Source: an uncultured Oscillospiraceae bacterium
GTDB lineage: Bacteria > Bacillota > Clostridia > Oscillospirales > Oscillospiraceae
NCBI GenBank assembly: GCA_934546685.1
Contig: CAKTEB010000029.1
Coordinates: 1 to 24,808, forward strand
Length of the DNA: 24,808 nt
Direction of reading: 5' to 3'
A program made the position numbers and the translations under genes. Below, in pieces: positions 16,392-22,305 of the stretch (position 1 is the first letter of the stretch; every line of letters starts with the position of its first letter). The notes beneath the pieces are model-generated. The model was not told where the DNA came from. It worked only from the letters and a program-made list of their open reading frames with translations, and did no database searches.

Positions 16392-18143
16392 GGCTTTCCG
16401 GTTCTCTGCCAGCTCCGGGCTGGGATCCACATATAGGGTATTGTAGTGCTCATAGATCACCATGCCGGGCTTGGCGCCTGCTGGCTTTTTCACCTGCTTC
16501 ACCGGGCAGTAGTCCACCGGGACGTTCTGGCTCTCCCGGGCCTGGGAATAGTAGGCGGCCAGCTGTGCGGCCTCCTGAATGCTCTGGTCGTCGGGCTGGG
16601 AGCCTTCGCAGGAGAGAATCACATGGCTGCCGTGGATCTTCTGGGTGTGGAACCACAGGTCGGACTTAAAGGAGGATTTCAGGGTCAGCTGATCGTTCTG
16701 CACATTGTTCCGGCCCACCCGGATCCGGAGCCCTGCGGAGGACGTAAATTCCATGGGCTTGGAGGGGGCGGACTTCATGCGCTTCTTTTTGTCGGTGTTC
16801 CGAAGGTAGCCTCCGGAGATCAGCTCTTGGCGGATGTCTGTGAGATCCTTCTCCGTTTCCGCTCTGGAGAGCTCGTCGAGGATGCTCTCCAAATAGGTGA
16901 GCTCCGTCTGGCCCTTGGCGATCTGATCTGTCAGATACCGTTCGGCATTCTTGGCCTTATTGTAGTCCTTAAAGTATTTGGCGGCGTTCTGCTGGGGAGA
17001 CAGGGTGGGGTTCAGGGGGATCTCCACCTCCCGGAGTTCCGGGTCGTAGTAATTCTCTGCCACCAGCTTGTTCTGGCCCCGCTCAATGCGATAGAGATTG
17101 GCGGTAATGAGCTCGCCCCGGATCCGCAGGGTGTCCCGATCCGCGGTAGCCGCCAGCTCCTTTTTCTGATTTTCCAGCTTTCGGGCGGTGCGGTTCCGAA
17201 GATTGGTGACGGTTTTCAGGGTGGCCTGGGCCTTGGTCTTCATCCGTGTCGCCGCATCCCGCTTGGCATAGAACTGGTCCAATAGCTGAGAGAAGCTCTC
17301 CTGCTGCTGGAGCTCCACCAGGGAGCCGTATTGACGAATGGGCAGGTAGGTGTAGTCCCAGGGCTTTCCGTTCTTCAGAAGCAGATAGGGCGTTCCGGGC
17401 TCCTGGGTGAGCTTCTGGAACTCCGCCTTGAGCCAGCCCCCAAAGGCATAGCGGGAGGCGGGAGGCAGGGTGCTGAGATCCTCCAGCTTCGGGTCATAGC
17501 GGAAGCACAGCTCCCGGCAGATAAGCGGCGGCAGGCCGGAGAAATGATCCATCAGGAAGCCGTCAGGCCGGGTGGGGCTGTCGATGCGCGTAAGCAGTGC
17601 GGTGATATCCTCCAGGGCAGCGGTGCTGGGATCCAGCTTGTTCTGACTGGGGGGCAGATGATAAAAGAGCCCTGGCAGCACCTGGCGTTGCTCGGACATC
17701 TCGTAATCCACCCGGCGCACGCAGTCGATGATGCGCCCGTCGCCGCCGGTGAGGATCAGGTTGGAGTTTCGGCCCATAATCTCCAGAATCACATGCTTGG
17801 TGACGGCCTCACCGAATTCGTCAGTGCAGGCCAGAGAGAAGTCGATGACCCGTTCCATGGGGGGCTGGGTTACGGATTCAAAGCGTCCGCCCGCCAAATG
17901 CTTCCGAAGGAGCATGCAGAACATGGGGGGAGAGGCGGGATTCTCCACCGGGGCGGTGGTAAAATGTACCCGGGGGGCCGAGGGATTGGCTGACAGCAGC
18001 AGCCGAAAGGCACCCTCCCGGCTGCGGAGCAGGAATACCACCTGATCCCGGGAGGGCTGATAGATCTTGTCAATTTTAGAGCCCAGGATATGGTCTCTCA
18101 GCTCCTGGGCTACAGAGGATAGATAGATGGCGTCAAGTGGCAT
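16386..18143 (-). CDS. rqcH: RqcH (NFACT family), ribosome quality control alanine-tailing factor
   Basis: A 585-residue homologue of bacterial RqcH / eukaryotic Rqc2, once called FbpA. It binds stalled 50S subunits carrying peptidyl-tRNA and adds alanine tails that mark the chain for degradation. NFACT-N has SANPSAPRVH (51-60), PPMFCMLLRKHL (72-83) and EIMGRNSN (121-128). The middle is a long coiled coil (about 290-440). The C-terminal NFACT-R/DUF814 RNA-binding domain (about 460-570) shows LRIRVGRNN, DLWFHTQKIHGSHVIL and KPAGAKPGMVIYE. Residues 97-98 are Glu-Arg where B. subtilis has Asp-Arg. The start is fixed by GGAGG six bases upstream, overlapping mrnC by 11 bases. Confidence 0.92.
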   Translation of the reverse strand: MPLDAIYLSSVAQELRDHILGSKIDKIYQPSRDQVVFLLRSREGAFRLLLSANPSAPRVHFTTAPVENPASPPMFCMLLRKHLAGGRFESVTQPPMERVIDFSLACTDEFGEAVTKHVILEIMGRNSNLILTGGDGRIIDCVRRVDYEMSEQRQVLPGLFYHLPPSQNKLDPSTAALEDITALLTRIDSPTRPDGFLMDHFSGLPPLICRELCFRYDPKLEDLSTLPPASRYAFGGWLKAEFQKLTQEPGTPYLLLKNGKPWDYTYLPIRQYGSLVELQQQESFSQLLDQFYAKRDAATRMKTKAQATLKTVTNLRNRTARKLENQKKELAATADRDTLRIRGELITANLYRIERGQNKLVAENYYDPELREVEIPLNPTLSPQQNAAKYFKDYNKAKNAERYLTDQIAKGQTELTYLESILDELSRAETEKDLTDIRQELISGGYLRNTDKKKRMKSAPSKPMEFTSSAGLRIRVGRNNVQNDQLTLKSSFKSDLWFHTQKIHGSHVILSCEGSQPDDQSIQEAAQLAAYYSQARESQNVPVDYCPVKQVKKPAGAKPGMVIYEHYNTLYVDPSPELAENRKAK

Positions 18144-18546
18144 GGCGGTCCTCCATGAGTATGGTAAACAGCTGCCGGATCCGCTCGGTGCGGCCCAGCA
18201 GATACAGCGCCCCGAACAGCGCCTCCAGGCCCGTGGCCTTGGAATACTGGCTGTGGGTGGCGTTCTTGGGGATGTTGTGAACGGCGGCGTTGCGGCCCCG
18301 GCGGTAATAGCCGGTCTCCTCCTCGGTGAGGTGGGGCAGCAACCGGTCTATGGCCTCGGCCTGGGCTGGGGCGCAGACATAGGCGGTGGTCTCCTTGTGG
18401 AGGTGGCCGCTGGTGGTGTTTCCGTCCAGCACCAGCATGGAGCGAACCAGGATCTCATAGACCGCGTCGCCCATATGGGCCAGGCCCAGGGCCGATACGG
18501 CCCCCACCTCTCTGGGGGAAAGGGCGTGGTGGAGCAGTGCTTCCAA
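18133..18546 (-). CDS. mrnC: Mini-ribonuclease III (MrnC)
   Basis: A 137-residue RNase III-like endonuclease without a dsRNA-binding domain. It matures 23S rRNA ends in Firmicutes. It shows the family motif GLAHMGDAVYEI (catalytic Asp27 and Glu31), YYRRGRNAAVHNIPKNA (80-96) and the second acidic block KATGLEALFGALYLLGR with Glu108. Length is normal. The start is TTG, fixed by AGGAGGT six bases upstream, which overlaps the stop region of the marR gene (14-base gap). mrnC is more often found beside cysS, so the coupling to rqcH here stands out. Confidence 0.92.
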   Translation of the reverse strand: MEALLHHALSPREVGAVSALGLAHMGDAVYEILVRSMLVLDGNTTSGHLHKETTAYVCAPAQAEAIDRLLPHLTEEETGYYRRGRNAAVHNIPKNATHSQYSKATGLEALFGALYLLGRTERIRQLFTILMEDRHAT

Positions 18547-18560
18547 AGGGCTACCTCCTG

Positions 18561-19019
18561 TCAGGCTTTCTTCCAGCCGTGCTGGAGCTCATAGTTGTCG
18601 TTGAATGTGCGGACATAGTCGTCAAAGCCCTGAAGCAGCGCATAGAAGTGCTGGATCTCCTGGGGCTCCAGGCACGAAAAATACTGGGTGAAGAAGCAGT
18701 CAAGGGCCTGGTGAAACTCCAGCGCCCGCTGGTTGCCCTGCTCGGTGAGATAGAGGCGCTGATTCTTTCCGGCCCCTGCCTTTCGAATCATGCCGGCCTT
18801 TTGCAGGTTCCGGAGGGAGACGGACAGGCTGGGGAGCCCGATGGTGCATAGGGGCGCAAGCTCGCTGAGGGTCACGCCCTCGTTGGCCTTTAGAATGGTA
18901 AGGATTCTGGGCTGGCCCTGGTAGAGCCCGGCCATTTTACAGAAATTCCGCTCCAGCCGGTTAAAATCCCGGGTCGCGTTAAAAAGCAGGCTGCCGAAAT
19001 CGTATCTGGAAACTGACAT
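18561..19019 (-). CDS. MarR family transcriptional regulator
   Basis: A 152-residue winged-helix regulator. The DNA-binding part spans about residues 35-95: QGQPRILTILKANEGVTLSE, the recognition helix IGLPSLSVSLRNLQKAG and the wing MIRKAGAGKNQRLYLTEQG. Helices at both ends form the dimer. I chose the ATG at 19019, with GGGAGG about eight bases upstream, over the TTG at 19043, which would put the ribosome binding site inside the gene. It leads an operon with mrnC and rqcH and lies next to a region with inverted repeats. Its ligand cannot be read. Confidence 0.88.
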   Translation of the reverse strand: MSVSRYDFGSLLFNATRDFNRLERNFCKMAGLYQGQPRILTILKANEGVTLSELAPLCTIGLPSLSVSLRNLQKAGMIRKAGAGKNQRLYLTEQGNQRALEFHQALDCFFTQYFSCLEPQEIQHFYALLQGFDDYVRTFNDNYELQHGWKKA

Positions 19020-19053
19020 GAAAGCGCCTCCCAGCGTGTACAAATGTCTTTAT

Positions 19054-19082
19054 ATTATATCACATTCCGAAATCGATGAAAA
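19054..19082 (-). promoter_or_regulatory. Promoter for marR-mrnC-rqcH
   Basis: Minus strand: TTTTCA (19077-19082), 17-base spacer, TATAAT (19054-19059) with an extended TGA in front. The leader to the ATG at 19019 is about 28 bases. Confidence 0.65.
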
Positions 19083-19140
19083 GGGGCAATCTTGCAGGTG
19101 TGCGGAATTGTGTAGACCCTGTGAAGTGCAATGGGCAGAC

Positions 19141-19220
19141 TGCACAAAAATGTTAGGCGGCTAACATACATTGTCATGAATTTAGAAATCCACCACAGGT
19201 TTTTACTGACTTTTTGTGCA
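19141..19220. promoter_or_regulatory. Inverted repeats upstream of the 19271 gene (candidate operators)
   Basis: TGCACAAAAA (19141-19150) is repeated in reverse orientation as TTTTTGTGCA (19211-19220), 60 bases apart. The right copy lies between the -35 and -10 of the promoter at 19206-19234. Next to the left copy, ATGTTAG-N4-CTAACAT (19150-19167) is a perfect palindrome with arms of seven. The symmetry and place suggest binding of a dimeric regulator, the neighbouring MarR being one candidate. Confidence 0.5.
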
Positions 19221-19234
19221 CTCCGTGGTATATT
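19206..19234 (+). promoter_or_regulatory. Promoter for the 19271 gene
   Basis: CTGACT (19206-19211), 17-base spacer, TATATT (19229-19234) with TGG in front (extended -10). The short leader begins with a GGGC-TTCG-GCCC tetraloop hairpin (19250-19261) that abuts the Shine-Dalgarno. Confidence 0.6.
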
Positions 19235-19270
19235 AGCCGTATCTTATAAGGGCTTCGGCCCGGGGAGGAA

Positions 19271-19762
19271 ATGACTGTGGAAGAAAGCTATGGCAAGAAA
19301 TTCGGCGAGGCCAAGACCCTGCCGCTGGCCGTCAGCGGTATGCTGATGGTGACGTTCGCGTTCCTGATTGCGGGGGTATCTGTGATCGGCTACGGCATCT
19401 CCAAGGGCACCTTTGGCTCCATCGGCGTGACAGGTATCGTACTGCTGGTGGTGGGACTGGTGTTGCTGGCTTACTGCATCAAGACGATTATGGGCAGAGT
19501 GGAGTGCTATGAGAACGCCATCGTGATCAAGGAGACCTTCAAGACAACGGTGATCCCCAGAGATCAGATCGCCGCGATTTTCTGGGAACGGCCCGGCCCC
19601 AACGCCAGCAACGAGAAGGTTCGCACCAACGTGAACGTGGCGGATATCATCCTGGTGGGCGGCCACAAGCACTATCGGATCTCCGATGGCTACTACTCCA
19701 ACGTGGAGGTACTGGGTCTGTACCAGAATAAGTACAAGATCCCCATGGAGATCAAACGGTAA
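19271..19762 (+). CDS. Small membrane protein with two transmembrane helices and a PH-like cytoplasmic domain
   Basis: A 163-residue protein without a family I can name. Two hydrophobic segments (about 18-41 and 49-71) are followed by a soluble beta-rich domain of about 90 residues: VECYENAIVIKETFKTTVIP, DQIAAIFWERPGP, ADIILVGGHKHYRI, YSNVEVLGLYQNKY. This pattern (a 'y-e-n-g-i' strand, then 'i-p-w-d-q-I') resembles bacterial PH-like or DUF6585-type membrane proteins. The ribosome site GGGGAGG is only about two bases from the ATG. A GTG at codon 3 gives better spacing. The gene stands alone, with its own promoter and terminator. The nearby 20411 gene is also PH-like. Confidence 0.75.
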   Translation: MTVEESYGKKFGEAKTLPLAVSGMLMVTFAFLIAGVSVIGYGISKGTFGSIGVTGIVLLVVGLVLLAYCIKTIMGRVECYENAIVIKETFKTTVIPRDQIAAIFWERPGPNASNEKVRTNVNVADIILVGGHKHYRISDGYYSNVEVLGLYQNKYKIPMEIKR

Positions 19763-19771
19763 TTTCGTCCA

Positions 19772-19804
19772 GCGCCCTCTGGGAGACCGGAGGGCGCATT
19801 TTTC
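19772..19804 (+). terminator. Terminator after the 19271 gene
   Basis: GCGCCCTC (19772-19779) pairs with GAGGGCGC (19790-19797), followed by ATTTTTCC. It is ten bases beyond the stop codon. Confidence 0.9.
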
Positions 19805-19805
19805 C

Positions 19806-19834
19806 TTGCGTTTTGCGGAAAGCTATGGTAAAAT
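19806..19834 (+). promoter_or_regulatory. Promoter for tRNA-Leu
   Basis: TTGCGT (19806-19811), 17-base spacer and TAAAAT (19829-19834) with TGG in front. It starts right after the previous terminator's U-run and places the transcript start a few bases before the tRNA 5' end at 19847. Confidence 0.6.
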
Positions 19835-19846
19835 AATAAACAATAT

Positions 19847-19930
19847 GCGGGCGTGGTGGAATTGGTAGACTCGATGGATTTAGGTTCCATTGCCATTGGC
19901 GTGCGGGTTCGAGTCCCGCCGCCCGCACCA
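19847..19930 (+). tRNA. tRNA-Leu, anticodon UAG
   Basis: An 84-base tRNA with CCA encoded. The acceptor stem GCGGGCG pairs with CGCCCGC. The anticodon arm is ATGGA/TCCAT with loop TTTAGGT, giving anticodon TAG at 19881-19883. The variable arm is long with a GCC/GGC stem, as expected for tRNA-Leu, and the T-arm is GCGGG-TTCGAGT-CCCGC. It reads CUA (and other CUN) codons. It is a single gene with its own promoter and terminator. Confidence 0.96.
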
Positions 19931-19931
19931 C

Positions 19932-19968
19932 GTCGGAGCAAGCTTCATATCGCTTGCTCCGACTTTTT
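19932..19968 (+). terminator. Terminator of tRNA-Leu
   Basis: A perfect 12-bp stem (19932-19943 with 19952-19963, 8-base loop) is followed by five T. The T-run is itself part of the palindrome GACTTTT-TAT-AAAAGTC (19961-19977), so the hairpin could also stop transcripts from the right. Confidence 0.92.
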
Positions 19969-20330
19969 ATAAAAGTCAGAGCGCACTCATTTCGCTGCTC
20001 CTCCTTTCCAAATCGAACCCGCTTCGCTGGGCTTCGATTTGGTGAAAATGGGGGTTTGAGGTGGGTGCATCTTTTTCGTCAACACAAGGCAGGGGCCGCT
20101 GCATTTTTGCAGCGGCCCCAATGAAATTCTGCCTAGGGCCGAGTGAAATGTGCCTGCGCCGCGAAGCAACTACCCTTGGGAGTGCGGCACATGAAATCCA
20201 TCTGTGGAGCTGGATGAAATCGCCCCTTTGGGGCGGCGAATGGGTCTTTCCCAAGGGGATTCCCTTCGGGGTTTCGTCCCGCACAGCCGGTTCGCGACAG
20301 ATCGAATGCTTTTGGGCGTGTTGCTATGTA
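19969..20330. repeat. Hairpin-dense non-coding region, probable dispersed intergenic repeat
   Basis: About 360 bases after the tRNA show no credible gene but much structure. There is a degenerate second copy of the tRNA terminator hairpin (19975-20004). Hairpins lie at 20008-20042 (CCAAATCGAA/TTCGATTTGG plus CCC/GGG), 20092-20119 (12 bp, TTTT loop) and 20221-20235 (CGCCCC/GGGGCG). Four copies of RTGAAAT fall at 20121, 20143, 20191 and 20214, spaced near multiples of 22-24. ORFs of 60-102 codons exist in several frames, but they have odd composition and no conserved look. The minus strand has AAAGGAGG nine bases before ATG AGT GCG CTC TGA (20007-19976), a start site for only four codons. I expect this to be a multi-copy element of this lineage, which needs a genome-wide search. 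Confidence 0.5.
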
Positions 20331-20372
20331 TGATGCAGCTCGCCCTTTCCTTTTATGCCATATCAGGAATCG

Positions 20373-20407
20373 AAAAACTCCGGGCCGGAATCGCTTCCAG
20401 CCCGGAG
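20373..20407 (-). terminator. Terminator of the glycosyltransferase/PH-domain operon
   Basis: On the minus strand a 13-bp stem (20395-20407 with 20378-20390; one G-U pair) is closed by a GCGA tetraloop and followed by five U. It lies directly after the stop of the PH-domain gene. Confidence 0.92.
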
Positions 20408-20410
20408 AAA

Positions 20411-20818
20411 TTACGCCTGGTCCCAATCGTCGTGATCGCAGTCGTCCTCATCATGATAGTGGTCGTCACTGAGGACCTCGCCCACCCGCATTCTGCGGCG
20501 GAGCTTCATCTCCTCCACGGCCTGGTGGATGATCTCCTTGGTCTCCCGGGGATTCTTGATGTTCTTGAGCTCCAGCACCGGGCAGGACTGATCCGAGGAC
20601 TGGATGGTAACGGTGCCAACGCCGAAGATCCGCTGGCCCAGGGAGATTTTCAGGGAGAGATCCCGGACCCGGTACAGGAGGATCTCCTCACAGCGGGTAC
20701 TGAGTAAACCGGTCTCCAAAAACAGACGGTCATCGCTGAGGGCGTAGCGGGTGAAGGACAGGGGCATGCCAAGGCGGCGCCGCCGGTCCGACCAGAGGTA
20801 TTCAGGTTGATTCATCAT
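20411..20818 (-). CDS. PH domain-containing protein (bPH2/DUF304 type) with Asp/His-rich tail
   Basis: A 135-residue protein whose first 105 residues match the bacterial PH (bPH_2) pattern: YALSDDRLFLETGLLSTRCE, EILLYRVRDLSLKISLGQRIFGVGTVTI, then the C-terminal helix PRETKEIIHQAVEEMKLRRR. No membrane segment is present, unlike many relatives. The last 19 residues (SDDHYHDEDDCDHDDWDQA) are mostly Asp and His with one Cys and could bind metal ions. ATG ATG at 20818/20815 follows AAAGGAGGAAGC, and the start overlaps the upstream glycosyltransferase by 17 bases, so the two are co-translated. The function is unknown. Confidence 0.83.
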   Translation of the reverse strand: MMNQPEYLWSDRRRRLGMPLSFTRYALSDDRLFLETGLLSTRCEEILLYRVRDLSLKISLGQRIFGVGTVTIQSSDQSCPVLELKNIKNPRETKEIIHQAVEEMKLRRRMRVGEVLSDDHYHDEDDCDHDDWDQA

Positions 20819-22160
20819 TGCTTCCTCCTTTTAGATTGGCGGGGCTGCCGCCGTTGGTGGGGAGCTCCCGGAGCAGCCGGGAGCATAGATACAGAATGAT
20901 AAGACCGTAGATGGCGGCCACCAGCTGGAGTGACAGGATCGGCATACCGCCAAAGAGGTAGAGACTATAGCATAGATAACCGCCAGCCATCAGTCCCAGG
21001 GCCACCGGGGCCCGGCGGGGATACGCGGCGGTATAGCTGAGGGACAGAAGCTCCGCCAGATAAAAATACCGCTCGTGCATCCTGGGCAGCGTCCAGGGGA
21101 TCATCAGCGAGAAGATCAGTCCCAGGGAGAGAAGCTGCTTTGGCTCCAGCCGTCCGCCCCGCAGCAGCAGCGTTACCATCAAAACCAGCGCCAGGGTCAG
21201 CGCCAGAAGCACCGGCCCGCCGGAGAGATTGTCAAAAAAGCTGTTGTTGATGAGGCTCCAGAAGGATGGGGCATTGAGGCTCAGATAGGGATAGGCCTGG
21301 GCCTGACTGAGATAGACGGAGAAGGTATTGGAAAGGCTCCGGCCAGCCAGCAGGGCAGGGAGGGAGGCACCCAGAAAGCTCGCTGGGAAGACCCACACAT
21401 CCCGGAGCCGGATCCGCTCCGAGGTCAGGAGAAACACCAGAATGGGCAGCAGGAAAATGGCCTGGAGCTTAAAGCTGAAGCTCAGCGCAAAGAGCAGATA
21501 GCTGGTTTTCGAGCGGCCCCGGAGCCCTGCATACAGCCCCCACAGGGCCAGAGCTCCATAGATGCTGTCACACTGGCCCCAATAAGCGGAATTCAGCCAG
21601 GTGGTGGGGCACAGCAGGCCGGCGCAGAAGACCAGAAGGACGATCCGATCATCCCGGCAAAGCTGCCTTGCCAGATACCCCACGGCCAGCGCCGAGGCAA
21701 TGTCCGCCAGCACGGAAAACAGCTTGATGCAGTAGACATCGTAAAAGGGCAGCCGGGAGATCAGCAGGATCAGATATAAATAGGGCATATTATAGTCGCC
21801 AATGGGCGTGGTCAGCGCCTCGCGGACGGTCATATGCCGCATGGTCTCGGTCCAGACCGAGAGAAAGCTCACATAGTCCGGGGACTGATAATCGAAAAGG
21901 CTCAGCCGCAGGCACAGCCCCAGGAACAGGACAAGCATTGCGGCCAGCGTGTATCGGGAGCGCTGGAGCATAGGCCGCCGTACCAATACCACACCGGCGG
22001 CCAGAAAGCCCAGCAGCAGGATCACAAAGGAAAACAGGACGCTTCCGGCGCTTCCACCGGTAAGGCTGCCCACCGCCATGACCGCGGCAAGCAGGATCCC
22101 CGCTCCTCCGGCCAGGGCCGCCAGGACCATGCTGAGCCGGGACTGGGAAGGAAAGGACAA
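20802..22160 (-). CDS. Polytopic GT-C glycosyltransferase, Gpi18-like mannosyltransferase family
   Basis: A 452-residue protein with about eleven hydrophobic segments. Between the first of them is an acidic loop (LFDYQSPDYVSFLSVW, around 108-123), the usual place for the GT-C catalytic Asp. A second hallmark is SAYWGQCDSIYGALAL (about 190-205), and a third is PRMHERYFYLAELL in a late loop. These three are shared by COG5542 proteins that move a lipid-linked sugar to an acceptor outside the membrane. The donor and acceptor are unknown. The start codon is TTG at 22160, with only a weak GGTGGTGAT site. No better start is seen, since the next ATG at 22130 has none. A promoter lies at 22190-22218. 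Confidence 0.78.
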   Translation of the reverse strand: MSFPSQSRLSMVLAALAGGAGILLAAVMAVGSLTGGSAGSVLFSFVILLLGFLAAGVVLVRRPMLQRSRYTLAAMLVLFLGLCLRLSLFDYQSPDYVSFLSVWTETMRHMTVREALTTPIGDYNMPYLYLILLISRLPFYDVYCIKLFSVLADIASALAVGYLARQLCRDDRIVLLVFCAGLLCPTTWLNSAYWGQCDSIYGALALWGLYAGLRGRSKTSYLLFALSFSFKLQAIFLLPILVFLLTSERIRLRDVWVFPASFLGASLPALLAGRSLSNTFSVYLSQAQAYPYLSLNAPSFWSLINNSFFDNLSGGPVLLALTLALVLMVTLLLRGGRLEPKQLLSLGLIFSLMIPWTLPRMHERYFYLAELLSLSYTAAYPRRAPVALGLMAGGYLCYSLYLFGGMPILSLQLVAAIYGLIILYLCSRLLRELPTNGGSPANLKGGSNDEST

Positions 22161-22189
22161 AGGATCACCACCAGAATTTAGTTACTGGC

Positions 22190-22218
22190 ATTATAGCACG
22201 TTTTTCGGAAAATAGAAA
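22190..22218 (-). promoter_or_regulatory. Promoter for the glycosyltransferase operon
   Basis: Minus strand TTTCTA (22213-22218), 17-base spacer, consensus TATAAT (22190-22195) with TGC in front (extended -10). The weak -35 is typical for extended promoters. Confidence 0.65.
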
Positions 22219-22262
22219 GGCGGATTTCCTGAAATCCCATTTAATTTCCCGTCCCACGGCGC

Positions 22263-22292
22263 AAAAATCCCCGCCGCAGCCGCGGCGGGGAT
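22263..22292 (-). terminator. Terminator of the NSS transporter gene
   Basis: Perfect 11-bp GC-rich stem (22282-22292 with 22267-22277; 4-base loop) followed on the minus strand by five U. It lies 13 bases after the transporter stop. Confidence 0.92.
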
Positions 22293-22305
22293 CCCGTATA
22301 GGCCA

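Noticed and set aside
16446..17285. A 279-codon plus-strand frame within rqcH
   Set aside because: It is the complement of a gene with strong NFACT motifs. Low-complexity Leu/Gly-rich product.
19976..20284. A 102-codon minus-strand ORF over the post-tRNA repeat
   Set aside because: It spans perfect hairpins, other frames are also open, and its start has no ribosome site. It looks like an ORF imposed on a structured repeat.
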